The notes below the pieces were generated by a model. It ran no database searches, was not told the DNA's origin, and saw nothing but the letters and a program-made list of their open reading frames with translations. From the NCBI GenBank assembly GCA_947247005.1, contig OX365949.1, forward strand, positions 6,086,001 through 6,150,000: a stretch of DNA of 64,000 nucleotides. The letters run 5' to 3'. Origin of the DNA: Spisula solida. Lineage: Eukaryota; Mollusca; Bivalvia; Venerida; Mactridae. Every line of letters begins with the position of its first letter. Position 1 is the first letter of the stretch. The position numbers and the translations under genes were made by a program. This document shows, in pieces, positions 28,901 to 37,575 of the stretch.

Positions 28901-31900
28901 TCCGTTTTAGTTTGACTGACTTAAGCAGCAGACTTTCGGGATTGGATGCCCGGTTTTGTATTACATGTTCCTGTGCTAGTTTTTTATGTATGTTCCGCGC
29001 CTTTTCGAGTGAAGTTGTATATTTTCTGTGCCTTTTTGTTCTCGTGTGTCCCGCGGTTTCTGTTGGGGTCGGTGCTACTTCCGGTAGTTTCGTATTTTGT
29101 TTAATTATTATAATATGGGTTTGTATCTGGATCTAAATGCCAATTCCGTTTACAATCGAGTTTTTCATTTTTAAATAATCGATAATATGCCATAATTTCT
29201 CGGTATTTAATTTTTTGACCGGGGCCAAAAGGAGCTAGGAGTTAACTATTTATTCGTATTTGCCGGTTGTCCTCTTACTATTTCGTCCCCGCGGTTCGCA
29301 TCCTACCGGGTTCGTTCATGAGTCTATGTACAGCTGTGGATCGAGTTATGGATGTAGTGTTCTGTCCCCTGAGGTCATTTAATGTAGTTTTAAGTCCCCT
29401 ACCGGTTTTTGACCGGAGGGGACTATTGGTTTGCCATCTGTCCGTCAGTTTTGGTTCTGACGGAAATTGTTGTTGATATGGCAACAGACATATTGACAAT
29501 GGCTTTACACCGGTGGGGGACTTCTGTATTGCTTGCAATTCAGTACGTCATATCTCGATTTGTTCAATTACGTCATTTTACTTAATGAAACTGGGTCACT
29601 CGTTTTAAGGTTTTCAGATTTTTTGTTGCTGAAATCGGGCCTTTCTACGTTTTAATACTGTTACTTAACTTTTAGACTGTAGGCTGCTAAAACTATGTAG
29701 TTCAGCAGTTTTACTGTTGTTACTAGTTCATTCAGCGTAGGCATTCCGCCTTTTGGTTGCTGTATCTTTTCTACTGGGTCATTCAGCTAGTTATAATTTA
29801 TTATACTTTTCGACAGCTTGGACTTGGGCGGATCTGCGCTTGTTTAGTTGGGCATTGTGCTTTGTGTGTTTTTAATGTTTTCTGTGCTCGGCTGGTTAAG
29901 TTGAGTGCTGCCTTCCCTGTCTGACTTAATATACTGTTTTTGCAACCAAACAAAAGAGAGAACAAAAGAAAACCCCACAAATACCGTCTCATGAGTACGT
30001 CCGTCCGTCCGTCCGTCCGTCCGTCCGTACTGACTGACTGACTGACTGACTGACTGACTGACTGACTGACTGACTGACTGACTGACTGACTGACTGACTG
30101 ACTGACTGACTGACTGACTGACTGACTGACTGACGGAGGGCAAACCTATAGTCCCCTCCGGTCAAAAACCGATATGACTATTCAAGGGTTGGTATTATTT
30201 ATTATTACCCCTCACTTTATTCGTAATGTTAATTTCCCATAGACAAACAGATAGTATTCTTACTATTACGATCAAGCGGATCAATATACCATGTGATAAA
30301 ACATTTTTTTACTGTCAGCAGGGTGATAGTACTTTTTTGACAGTACTTTTTTGTCAACCGTTGAAACTGACAAGATTTACTAAAAATAGCACAAAATCAT
30401 TAGAAACTAATACGGACTGAGATTGTACATGTAAATTTATCATAACAGCAATCTAAGTTCTGCTTGCATTTGCTGATATTTTATTTTGCAAAATGGTTGT
30501 TATTTTGTTTGGTGTAATAAAATAAATAACACATGGCTGCTCGGGTGACAGTAAATAATACCAACCCTTGAATAGTCATATCACCCTCGGCTTCGGCCTT
30601 GGGTAACAGTACTTTCCTCAGGCTGACATTTTTACTGTCACCCTCGAAGCTATGTGTTATTTATATACTATCACCCTCGCGGCCATGCGTTATTTATATA
30701 CTGTCACCCGAGCAGCCATGTGTTATTTATTTTATTATACCGAAAAATATTACAACTATTTTGTAAAATCAACAAATGTAAGAAAACAAAGATTGCCGTT
30801 TTGATAATTCTAAATGTACAATCTCAGTCCGTATCAGTTTCTAATGATTTGATGCTATTTTTTTAGTAAATCTTGTCAATTTCAACAGTTGAAATTGACA
30901 AGATTTTCTAAAAATAGTATGTGAAATATACACAAATATATAAATAGCACATGGATACTCTCTAGCAGGGTGTTTTCCGGACTCAAATAGTGCAACTTTC
31001 TATAAATTAAATAGCCAAGCCTCGTTTTGTTTTTACTAGTATCTACCTCTATAATTTATTTCATTATACCTCACATGACCTCTCAATGTATTTTCCCCAT
31101 ACACCTTCCGTGTGATATTTTGTTTGATCACTATGTGATATTTTGTTCGATTAGAACAAAATATCACTACCACTTTATTCCTCAAGTACAAAATTATACA
31201 ACAGTTTATTTCTCGTGCAAGAACGAAAAATAACCATACTGGCAATGAAAAGACGAAAATGGGATTGTTTGTTTATTCAAGTTTGATGCTGTTTCTCAAC
31301 ACTTTTTCAGTTACATATGGTGGCTCATTCGCCAAACCAGTTTTCCTGGACACGTTTCTAAATGGGAAGCTAGCTGTGTTATAAATATAACTAATAATGG
31401 TATGGACGTGGATTTATGATATTGCTATATTGGAAGTCAATGTTATCAGATCCTACACCATATGGTTCACTACAGATTAATACAGATATTATACCAACAT
31501 TTGTTACAGTCACAGCTTATACAGATACCAGGGACAAATGTAGTTTTCACATCCTCTTGTCAATATTAAGAAAATAAATGTCATAGATATAATGATTAGA
31601 GTATTTACGATACAAAATGATTAGATCAAATTGTGATACATTTACAAAAACAAACTTAAAACCAGTTCTGAACATTTATGAGAATGCAAACTTTACATGG
31701 TGAAAGTGCTGTATATTTGAGTATGTTTTCATCTGTTGATAAGTTAATTACGTACAGTGTAGCAATATCATGCGACTGGTGTCACAATTTGCATCAAATC
31801 CAAGATGAAATTTGTCAACATCGTAATACGAGAATTATGTTATTTCTATACCGATTTCTACAAAACACATGCCAATCTAAGGGATAAAATATCACCTTTC

Positions 31901-34900
31901 CACAAAATAAAAGATCACTACATGTATTGATCAGCAGTTGGGACAGTTTTTTCTGGCACAAGGTTAAACATTGGAAAAGAAGACAGCTTGAAACTGTAGT
32001 CTGCTCTCATGCAACTCGTGACTCCGAAGGTTTCAAAGGGTGCTGAAAAAATGGCCCAGCTGCTGAAAGGGGTCATGTATTTCATGGAAAACATATTTTC
32101 TCCTAAGACTGGCGTATGTTTCATAGAAATTGATGAAGAAATAAAATACTAACAGCTATTTCTGTTTTCTAAGCCGAGCAAATGATAACAAATTTCATCT
32201 TGGATTTTTAGCCTTCATTGATGTCAGAGCCACATGGTTTTGCTATGCAGACATAGCACGCTGATCAAAAATTTTATTTAAGGGACGATGAGTACTACAA
32301 ATTCCTGTTGATAAATAGTCAGCCACAGCTGGTATTTGTAATTAGAAATAATTCCCAAGGTTTAAATTCATTGAAGGGACAAAGGATGATATGGTATAAT
32401 ACAATCAATGACAAAATCAGACAAATGGTCCAACATGACACTGAAATTCAGTGATATATTATACATGTATATCAAAACCTATACCTGGTTTCAAGAATAC
32501 ATATCAAAGTTAAAATTTCATATTGATACTGAGCTTTTAATATTACCATACATAATTATATAGTAAACGAAAATTGTTTTGCACAAAATTGTTATTTCCC
32601 AAAGTAAGCAGTATATAAATTGAATGCGGACAAAGTAGTCTCGAACTGACAGGTAAAATAATATAAAAACTAACTTTAATAACTGATATTACTTTGTAAG
32701 TCTTAATTCCAACCCCTTTTTTCAGTTTAAATGGTATCAAAGTACCTAAACCTGTTTAGAGGTTTCATCAATGTGAAGTAGTAAGTTTAAGCTGGTCACA
32801 TCTTCAAACCTTCTAGAACCTGTTGATTAAACTCATAAATTTCAGAGAGGCAGTATAGGCAAAGGTCCAGTAAACTAACATGTTTTTATGGCTAGCCTTG
32901 TAATGTTTGACTTAATGCATGCCTGTATGTAGAATTATAGAGGAATTTGACATTTTAACAGAACCATTAAAGACATTAATACAAGTTAATGAGACCAGAA
33001 ATTATAGTGTTGGCAGTGTAAAAGCCTGAAAGTATTATTTTCCATGTATAGCGAGACTAATCATTCGGTACATCAGGGAAAGTAGAGAAAATAGGAGTCA
33101 TAAACTCTGGTGCATTTATGTAAATCGATGAAAGTCACTTTCTAGACAATTTTTATAGACATTTTTATATTTATTTGAACAATTGTACAGTATGTCACTA
33201 TGAAGTATTGAACCATTGGGGACAACCAATATATTGCCATAGAGTGTCTATATTCACCTTGTCTATCAGATCAAGATGCAATATTTGTTTAAAAATCATT
33301 TCAGAAATTACATTGTACCTGAAGGGCCCTGGTCAAGATTCAAACCAGGGACCCCTCATTCCTTAGTCAATACTCAACAGTGTTACCCCCTTGACCACTG
33401 TGCCACCCTGGTAGTCTGATATGATGTTTACATGTCTATACCTGGCCTCACAGAACTAAAACTATAATACATTAGGTCACAATAAATACTGTACCATACA
33501 TGTCAGAAACTTAAAGCTAAAGTAGTACTTTAGTGCCACAAGATGCAGCCCTCTGAGCCCTGAGGTGACAGTAAATAAGTTGTGCAAGGAAACTCAATAC
33601 ATCAACGCGCTCAGACATTTTAATGCTTGCCAAGTCATAGCCTAACCTGAATAAATAATTAAATATTGGCAGCTCTTCAGTCTAAATAATAGCCAACATT
33701 GTCCATGTCTTGTTCTGTAGCACCTTAATTAAAGTTCTAAGTCTGTAAGTGAGGCCAAAATAAACATGATGATAATTATAATTAAAGCTACCGTGAAAAT
33801 ATTTATTATTCAACTTAATATTTTCAGAAAGGGTGTGGATTTTGTTTTCATGAACTTTTTTGTCATTGATTTTATTCATTTTTTATTTTATCATTAACTT
33901 TTTCACTAATTTTCAATTTTGTATTCTTGTGTCTTGTGCACATGGTATAACACAAGATGCACGTTCTACTGAGTAGTAGAGTAGTACTTACCAGGCCTCA
34001 ATAAATCCACTCGTCCTGCAAAATTTATTCTTTCTATATTTATATAGCAGGACAAGTAAGATTTTGGAGTTTTCTTCTTTGTCTATATTGCAGGACGAAT
34101 GCTTTTAAAAATATTTGTTGAGGCCTGCTTACATTCTATAGTATGTTTCTTAAAAGAAAATAATATGAACAAATGTACTGCATCCAGCGGGGATTTCCCA
34201 TCAGGCTTTTGGATAATCTGGCAGAGTAAAAAAATGACTAAGGAGTTTGTTTGCTCCACAGAAACTATAGATCTAGCCTCTGGCTGCCACTACATACATG
34301 TAGGAGACCAGGCGAACACATACTTATTAAGGAGTGTTATCCGATCAAGGAGACGGGTTGCACAGATATGCCCTAAAATATTCATTAGTTTTACACTCGT
34401 CTATTATTTCCTATTCATATTTCAATTCAACATATTCAAAAGTTGGCGCGCTATGCTGCGCGACGATGTCGCGTTATCGTGCGATTACGTCGCGTTGAAT
34501 GACGTCATTTCCGACGTCGCCATATTGTTTTTTTACGTTGGATTTAATAAGATTCGTATTTTTTCAATAAGTTTCATGATTTGAATCAGGCTTACATGCT
34601 GAAACGTTATTAAAAGATCAGAACTGTATTTATATTTCATATTGGAAAACAATAAAATAAACAAGATTGGTTCTCAAATCTTGAGCAACAACTTGCCTCT
34701 ACCTGAAGTAGGACTTGAAAATCAGTCTACCGAATCATTATTCTGCATCCGGTCTGTCAAAAAAAATTAGGCCATAGCCAATGCAAAACTACAACAACAA
34801 CAACCACGTGTTTTTCGCATGTAATCGTTAATGGGGATTTTCATCCCCTACTAGTAGGCTATTATCAGCAGATGTTCATAAAGACTTTCAGATTATTTTA

Positions 34901-35332
34901 CATTCAATTAGGAATATAAATCAATATACATATTGTCACAGGGAAATAGGACAGACAAAATAAAATACTGAACAATGTGTTATATACAGCTATACATGTT
35001 ACAGGCTGTCAAGATATTTCATACACAACAACAACAACACATGTATATACAAGTACATGTAACAGATGGAAATGTTCCCATATTTTAATTATAAAATCCA
35101 TATCTACATGCAGCAGCTGTAATTCAACCCCATCTACATGATTACATGTCCATAAAGGAGCATTTATGAGCATTGTTATATAGTGTGGCAACATTCAACT
35201 GGTACTCATGAATAGTCTATGCTTTTCCAGGGGTTCCACTAGCTTCCATATGAGGCCCATATGGAAGATTGCATTATTGTAAATATGTTAGCCTCATAAA
35301 ATAAAGACTTAACTTACTTACTTACTTACATG

Positions 35333-35364
<32 letters not shown>

Positions 35365-36807
35365 AGCTTCTGAATCTGAAGGGTCAAATTGACACTTTTG
35401 ACTAAGTTTTACAGTTGTATAGGCAACTAAGTAACCCATAATTTTAAGAGAAAATGACCCTTCAAACCAAAATCTTGAAAGAAAGGTCAAAGCCCCTACT
35501 ACTGAGTCAAATGGAATCCCTGCTTTTCCGTTGTTCTATCAGGTTTGTTAGAGTATGACTAAGAGGTAAAAACATTCTTATGGTACAGGACAAAAATATG
35601 CAGAGCATATATATAGTTAGAACCAGTTGAAAGGTGCCACACAATATAAGGCTATACATGTATTCTGCATGCTATATATCAGTCTACTTTCAGATATACG
35701 TCCGCTCAGCAGACCCCCACGCATGTACTGGTAGTCAAAAGTCTGCTGTAACACTCTGCCGATGACATCCCAGCACATTGACCTTTGACCTCTCCAGGTG
35801 CCCATTCATACAGTAGGGTAAAGTGGATCATTGTGGGTTATTCTTAATTACACTAGCTTCTGAATCTGAAGGGTCATATTGACTAAATTTAAGCTATTAT
35901 AGGCAAATACCATGATTTTTTGAGAAAATGACCATTGAGCTTCAAATCAAAAGCTTGAGGGACAAAATGACGCGGCTCTTTGGAAATTTCAGGGGTAAAA
36001 CTCCTACTCCCGAGTCAAATGGAACCCCTGTTCTTACCCAGAGAAATTTAGTTGTGGCGCAGACTTGGATTGAACTAGGGAGTCGGCCCTCTCATTCACA
36101 CAAGCGTAATTAATGTGTACAATGTGTACATGTAATACGCTCTGGTTCAAACATGGATCGAGATTTCTAGTGACTAAGTTGTAAAATTGTCCAATCATAT
36201 AATTATGTGATTCACACTCTTCTAAAAATAATTGAAAATATTTTAATAAATGCCAGTGTTTTATGCTTAATAACCCGTCAAAACACTAATTTTAAACGGT
36301 TGAAAATGAATTCTTTCTGACATTTAACACATTTTTTAAAGTTATAATTGGAATCAATAATATCCGATGATATTAAGTTGCTAAAGGAACATACGTGATG
36401 TCAATATTCGCCATATTTCTGCGCTAATTTAGCGGGAAACAAAAGCCCCACACTCACAAGGCAGTGCGGGGACATACTGATAGGAAATGTAAAAGAATCT
36501 GACAGTTTCCCGCTAATCCCCATCCTTCCCCGGGCCGGGTTTGCGAGGCAGGTTGTTTCAATTGACTGGTGCATAACCAATACAAGACTTTGATAACATG
36601 TACTTCTAGTTACCGCTTCTATTTCTTAATAAGATGAAATGGAAAACGCTGCTAAAAATAAAATGCTACAACACAATTTCACATTTTGGAAACCAGTCTA
36701 AAAAATTAAAATCTAGTAGACTAGTATTTACCTTTATCTGAATCCAGGCTGCATCTACACGCTGTCATCATCAACAACAACGAAAATAGTGTGCATTTAT
36801 TCCTCAT
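4413..36807 (-). CDS. ACP7-like: ACP7-like purple acid phosphatase, complete, 9 coding exons, membrane-anchored
   Basis: Join (minus): 36807-36732, 23856-23645, 22399-22307, 18372-18202, 9380-9305, 7162-7042, 6388-6191, 5699-5503, 4957-4413; 1689 nt, 562 residues, all borders GT-AG and all phases agree. The family hydrolyses phosphate monoesters with a two-metal (Fe/Zn type) centre. Visible: signal peptide (about 1-20), N-terminal PAP domain (about 27-122), then metal motifs GDLG (D138), GDFGY (D166, Y169), GNHE (N208), FGHRP (H293) and AHEH (H333, H335). The C-terminal metallophosphatase tail domain ends near HGPF (431-434). Beyond it come a charged linker, a transmembrane helix (about 487-507), a Cys triplet (510-512) and a tail with YTNL (532-535). 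Vertebrate ACP7 is about 440 residues, so the last ~120 are an extension. Predicted type I membrane protein with a luminal or outer catalytic domain. Family assignment is firm; the anchor is inferred from hydrophobicity. Confidence 0.93.
5503..5699 (-). CDS. Phosphatase exon 8: motif V (AHEHSYE)
   Basis: Encodes LEDLFYRHGVDIVLQAHEHS then YERLWPMY, in which His333 and His335 are the last metal ligands. Also contains an N-glycosylation sequon (NYT) and the LISGAAGSRHG segment that precedes the C-terminal domain. Donor GTGAGT, phase 1 out. Confidence 0.94.
5924..5994 (-). tRNA. tRNA-like sequence (pseudogene or SINE head)
   Basis: Acceptor stem GCCTCCG/TGGAGGC pairs, A box TAGCTCAATGTTAAGC and B box GGTTCAAATCC are present, but the anticodon stem carries two mismatches. 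Lies in the phosphatase intron between exons 7 and 8. Probably not a working tRNA. Confidence 0.4.
6191..6388 (-). CDS. Phosphatase exon 7: motif IV
   Basis: Starts SYSTEVFF and includes QREWILADLDAAN and VVAFGHRPMYCSNND, the animal PAP motif carrying His293. The acceptor follows TTTTTTCAG; donor is GTATGT. Phases 2 in, 2 out. Ends KVRLG, joined to LEDLFYRHGVD in exon 8. Confidence 0.93.
6465..6720 (-). repeat. tRNA-derived SINE
   Basis: Head on the minus strand at about 6712-6650 with A box TAGCCCTGTGATAGAGCATC and B box GGTTCGATCC; the body and tail run to 6465 and recur at 1505-1605. Intronic in the phosphatase gene. Confidence 0.6.
7042..7162 (-). CDS. Phosphatase exon 6: catalytic core
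   Basis: Encodes EIEMDTFNQYRYRFSMPNTD then WPIPLHKMWYSFDIGPIHFL, the stretch after GNHE in which animal PAPs have Y..RF.MP and W.S...G..H. Phase 1 in, phase 2 out; donor GTAATG. Confidence 0.92.
7247..8470. mobile_element. hAT-like nonautonomous element with 6-bp target duplication, enlarged by a tandem array
   Basis: Terminal repeats CAGGGGTGTCAA and TTGAAACCCCTG are flanked by direct repeats AAGTCT at 7241-7246 and 8471-8476. Outer parts (8225-8465) match the 265-bp copy at 27515-27779. The middle is the tandem 180-bp repeat. CAGGGGTG ends are typical of hAT elements; a 6-bp duplication fits the hAT6 kind, with Dada and IS3EU as alternatives. Confidence 0.75.
7480..8195. repeat. ~180-bp tandem repeat, four copies
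   Basis: Each unit runs from AAGAATTTGGCCCTTCAATA through AGGTCAAGGTGAAGGTCAAA to GAAACGGTCAATTTGG. Noncoding; a single copy lies at 353-627. Confidence 0.85.
8880..8950 (-). repeat. Degenerate tRNA-like SINE head
   Basis: Minus strand holds a B-box-like GGTTCAATCG after GAGGTCCCT and a purine-rich A-box-like TAGAGGTAGG. Structure is decayed; function as a tRNA is not supported. Confidence 0.3.
9305..9380 (-). CDS. Phosphatase exon 5: motif III, acceptor amplified as a minisatellite
   Basis: Starts VGDVFMTQIEEIASHVPYMV and ends APGNH with the Glu completed in exon 6 (GNHE, metal ligand Asn208). Phase 0 in, phase 1 out. The first 18 coding bases, GTTGGTGATGTATTTATG, and the 14 intron bases before them are repeated about 27 times immediately upstream (9381-10237). 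The acceptor used is therefore the last of a long series of identical candidates; only it keeps the reading frame open. Confidence 0.92.
9364..10237. repeat. 32-bp minisatellite made of the exon 5 splice acceptor
   Basis: About 27 copies of a 32-bp unit; on the minus strand each is GTTGGTGATGTATTTATG (first 18 bases of exon 5) plus TTGAATGTATTCAG (the 14 bases before the exon, including AG). The array ends inside exon 5 itself. Units are near-identical, with scattered single-base changes toward the far end, which suggests recent spread or homogenisation. Confidence 0.95.
10865..11135. repeat. ~55-bp tandem repeat, about five copies
   Basis: Unit contains TGTTATAGAGAGGT, CTAGAG.GGCC and CTCTGGAGAGAATGTACTG. 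Intronic. The surrounding 10240-12430 shows nothing else I can identify. Confidence 0.85.
12438..12806. repeat. 20-bp minisatellite, about 18 copies
   Basis: Unit GACTCAGGTGAGCTATAAAT. One copy is disrupted by a short GTGACTCAG duplication near 12620. CAGGTGAG resembles a splice donor but on the strand opposite to the gene. Confidence 0.92.
12918..13077. repeat. 80-bp perfect tandem duplication
   Basis: Two identical units starting TGGGTACTCCTCATGAAATA at 12918 and 12998 and ending with TACCTGTCAAAC. Confidence 0.9.
15639..15771. mobile_element. CACAGGTAAC hairpin element, copy 1
   Basis: Ends CACAGGTAACTGTGCCATTG and, inverted, CACAGGTAAGTGTACCATCG. Same family as 15847-15966 and 40386-40476. 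Confidence 0.6.
15847..15966. mobile_element. CACAGGTAAC hairpin element, copy 2
   Basis: CACAGGTAACAGTATCAATG at the left; inverted CCAAGTAAATGTATCAATGA at the right; includes an inner ATCAATTTCTGTA inverted pair. Confidence 0.6.
16415..16439. repeat. TA dinucleotide microsatellite
   Basis: About 12 TA units. Confidence 0.9.
17920..18089. mobile_element. 170-bp foldback palindrome next to phosphatase exon 4
   Basis: Arms of ~75 bases (TATTTTGTCGGTGAATAAAA and inverted partner; GATGCGGAAAATTAAATCAC with partner GTGATTTAATTTTTCCGCAT) around a short loop. Lies 113 bases downstream of the exon 4 donor. Typical of a foldback MITE. Confidence 0.75.
18202..18372 (-). CDS. Phosphatase exon 4: metal motifs I and II
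   Basis: 57 codons, phase 0 at both ends, donor GTAAGT. Contains FLVYGDLG (motif I, metal-binding Asp138) and FHVGDFGY (motif II, Asp166 and Tyr169; this Tyr gives the family its purple colour). The exon ends MYKDQN. A 170-bp palindrome lies 113 bases downstream. Confidence 0.93.
18974..19077. repeat. ~39-bp tandem repeat, three copies
   Basis: Unit contains AGGTAAATAGTTTTGCACAA. A related inverted segment (AAACTATTTACCTGA) is at 18860. Confidence 0.8.
19925..22298. repeat. 20-bp satellite array, ~118 copies, abutting exon 3
   Basis: Consensus TATAACATTACACCACTGTA. Variants (TATAGTATTA, CTTGACTGTA, ACGGTA, and a two-base longer ACCTACACTG unit at the right end) occur in blocks, suggesting larger duplicated units. 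The array stops about 8 bases from the donor of exon 3, so the 5' part of the intron is almost entirely array. Confidence 0.96.
22307..22399 (-). CDS. Phosphatase exon 3: end of N-terminal domain
   Basis: 31 codons between acceptor TTTTTACAG and donor GTTTGT, starting NLIEDTMYYY and ending SGPFYFKTPKFSQ. The YYY..P.S...SGPFYFKTP pattern is conserved in animal and plant purple acid phosphatases. The donor is followed almost at once by the 20-bp satellite at 19925-22298. Confidence 0.9.
22860..23560. repeat. 33-bp minisatellite open in frame on both strands
   Basis: About 21 units, consensus starting GTCATGTCCTCCACATGTAG and ending AGAAGTGACTAAG. Because 33 is a multiple of three and the unit lacks stops in one frame on each strand, ~230-codon frames appear both ways (MSSTCREVTKV and EDMTLVTSLHV repeats). 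Lies in the phosphatase intron between exons 2 and 3; no splice-linked coding use is visible. Confidence 0.93.
23645..23856 (-). CDS. Phosphatase exon 2: N-terminal PAP domain
   Basis: Acceptor TTTTCAG at 23857-23858 side, donor GTGAGT. Encodes residues 26-96, beginning VICHPEQVHISYGDK, with WST and VHYG, the hallmark PEQVH..SYG...W.T pattern of the purple acid phosphatase N-terminal domain. Phase 1 in, phase 0 out. A 33-bp tandem array begins about 85 bases into the downstream intron. Confidence 0.92.
24260..24480. repeat. Dispersed repeat, related to 31940-32250
   Basis: Shared blocks: GGGTGCT, ATTTCATGGAAA, CATAGAAA..GATGAA.AAATAAAATACT, and AGTCACATGGT.TTGCTA. Both copies have the same orientation within the first phosphatase intron and the following one. 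Confidence 0.55.
24513..24897. mobile_element. AGAGAATTTGACA inverted-repeat element, disrupted copy
   Basis: Ends AGAGAATTTGACATGA and inverted AGAGAATTTGACACGA. Reverse-oriented relative of 38050-38300, but with a 143-bp insertion (24607-24749) that the other copy lacks. Confidence 0.7.
24607..24749. mobile_element. 143-bp nested MITE with TACGAAACGT core
   Basis: Terminal repeats CTGCCCTGCGTTCAAGGAAA and its inverse. The core repeats GGTACGAAACGTTT-type motifs in both directions. The matching unoccupied position is seen in the 38-kb relative. Confidence 0.75.
25640..25715 (+). repeat. tRNA-like SINE head
   Basis: TTTAGTGCAGTCGGCAACG as A box and GGTTCAAATTCCC as B box, with a partly paired anticodon stem. 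Decayed, not a credible tRNA gene. Confidence 0.4.
25985..26060 (-). repeat. tRNA-like SINE head (long variable arm)
   Basis: Minus strand GGTATAGCGCTTGATACATT and B box AGTTCGAATCTCACC followed by a run of A; the A-rich tail supports a retrotransposed origin. Confidence 0.45.
26451..26871. mobile_element. 421-bp Tc1/mariner-like MITE
   Basis: Terminal repeats CACTGCCCACCAAAAA and inverse TTTTTGGTGGGCACTG with matching GTATAC inside, flanked by TA on both sides, the target duplication of Tc1/mariner. No transposase. Confidence 0.75.
27515..27779. mobile_element. 265-bp hAT-like MITE with 6-bp target duplication
   Basis: CAGGGGTTTCACC at the left, TTGACACACCCCTG at the right, flanked by direct repeats CATTTT (27509-27514, 27780-27785). 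Shares its interior with 7247-8470. Confidence 0.78.
28201..29539. mobile_element. Inverted-repeat-bounded dispersed element, ~1.3 kb
   Basis: ATTGCAAGCAGTACAGAAGT at the left and its near-inverse at 29510-29539. Much of 28540-29130 recurs at 40741-41290. Short frames inside are not convincing genes. GC content is higher than the surroundings. Confidence 0.55.
29396..30172. mobile_element. Inverted-repeat element with CCGT/GACT microsatellite
   Basis: CGGTTTTTGACCGGAGGGGA at 29402 is repeated inverted at about 30150-30172; GGTTTGCC follows in both. The right side holds CCGT (30001-30026) and GACT (30029-30134) tetranucleotide runs. Contains the GTGCTCGGCTG segment also at 60959. Confidence 0.55.
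30001..30134. repeat. CCGT and GACT tetranucleotide microsatellites
   Basis: About 7 CCGT units followed by about 26 GACT units; the Ser-Val-Ser-Gln repeat frame they create is not a gene. Confidence 0.95.
30170..30910. mobile_element. Long inverted duplication (foldback element)
   Basis: Arms 30340-30560 and 30690-30905 are inverted copies (CATGGCTGCTCGGGTGACAG with partner; ACAAGATTTACTAAAAATAG with partner). A second inverted pair, TGACTATTCAAGGGTTGGTA at 30175 and its inverse at 30560-30588, overlaps it. Confidence 0.65.
31128..31170. repeat. Short palindrome
   Basis: GTGATATTTTGTTC and GAACAAAATATCAC flank a five-base loop. The stretch from 31200 to 33300 is intron with no other feature than the dispersed repeat at 31940-32250. 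Confidence 0.6.
31940..32250. repeat. Dispersed repeat, related to 24260-24480
   Basis: Shares the blocks listed for its relative, in the same order and orientation. Confidence 0.55.
33325..33415 (-). repeat. tRNA-like SINE head
   Basis: Minus strand CACAGTGGTCAAGGGGGTAA and GGTCCCTGGTTTGAATCTTG resemble A and B boxes of a degenerate tRNA-derived element. Confidence 0.4.
33992..34127. mobile_element. 136-bp hAT-like MITE with 5-bp target duplication
   Basis: CAGGCCTCAATAAAT at the left and ATTTGTTGAGGCCTG at the right, flanked by CTTAC on each side (33987-33991, 34128-34132). GTCCTGCAA/TTGCAGGAC forms an inner inverted pair. Confidence 0.75.
34441..34535. other. CpG-dense patch in an AT-rich intron
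   Basis: GGCGCGC, GCGCGACGATGTCGCG and TGACGTCA occur within 95 bases. It lies just before a segment ending GAAACGTT that resembles the 3' end of retroelements. No gene assigned. Confidence 0.5.
35308..35364. repeat. CTTA tetranucleotide microsatellite
   Basis: Runs of ACTT with one interruption (ATGT). The preceding GCCTCATAAAATAAAG resembles the LINE 3' end at 37510. Confidence 0.9.
36732..36807 (-). CDS. Phosphatase exon 1: start codon and signal peptide
   Basis: ATG at 36807-36805 opens a 25-codon exon, MRNKCTLFSLLLMMTACRCS then LDSDK, ending at donor GTAAATAC. The Leu/Met-rich core between two charged ends is a typical secretory signal, with likely cleavage near the ACRC segment. It ends in phase 1 and joins exon 2 to make Val26. 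No longer in-frame start is visible upstream. A weak TATA-like CATAAAAA lies about 85 bases upstream on the minus strand; promoter assignment is only a guess. The following intron is 12.9 kb. Confidence 0.85.
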
Positions 36808-37440
36808 ATTTATTCTTTGTTCCAAAATGTCAAAAAGCCTGAAAGCGCTAGCTGTCAAAAACCGCTGAAATCGTTTTCGGATACGCAATTTTTATGAACC
36901 TATAATGTTATTCCAAGCAAATGATTTAACTACTGCAACAAATAAGTGAACAAACAAAATCGTTGTCGATGTTTGTAGTGTCGTGTGAACGACTTAAATG
37001 CCCTGGAATAAGTGACAGGCTTACTTCGTCTGTAAACAGAAAACATCACAACCGATCAATGAAGTACGGCCTATATAACCGAGTATTCCGAAACGATTAT
37101 CATCGAAACGCACCATACCCAAAACGTAACCAAATTGGGAACGGGTAATTTCGTAACCGCACATTTTTGGGTAAATATAATTATGCCAAAATTATGCAGT
37201 AAAACTTACCATTTTATGAATATACTTTACTAAAAAAATGTAAAAATGTGCCTAATATTTTAAACATGTTTTATTTTATGCTGTCGTTTTAAAAATATAC
37301 TGTACAGTAGGCCTAAGGTACCACACTAGTATTGCCAGCATAAGATACCCCTTGCCAGGCAGTGTAAGCTAGCTACCACATAGGGCAAGGAATTGCCAGA
37401 GAAATAGAATACATTCCTGGAACATCATATTGTTCATGAC
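36808..37440. promoter_or_regulatory. Presumed 5' flank of the phosphatase gene
   Basis: Sequence upstream of the start codon. A TATA-like CATAAAAA (about 36888-36897) is the only promoter-like element I see; no CpG island. Assignment rests on position alone. Confidence 0.25.
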
Positions 37441-37479
37441 GATGTCATGTACTCTTTCTGTACACATGTTTTTGCACAT

Positions 37480-37575
37480 AGATCGACTCACAGGGAAGGC
37501 TGGGCTTGCCCAACTGTGTCGCCTCTTAAAATAAAGTCGTTATTATTATTATTAATATTATTATTATTATCATCA
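37480..37575 (+). repeat. LINE 3' end with ATT microsatellite tail
   Basis: AAATAAAGTCGTTATTATTA is shared with the 3' tail of the LINE at 59490-59518, so this is probably the end of a 5'-truncated copy. No coding part remains. Confidence 0.5.

Noticed and set aside
29844..30143. 99-codon frame with Ser-Val-Ser-Gln repeats
   Set aside because: Translation of the GACT microsatellite.
34099..34584. 161-codon plus-strand frame
   Set aside because: Starts inside a hAT-like MITE and runs through intron and CpG-rich patch; no recognised domain.
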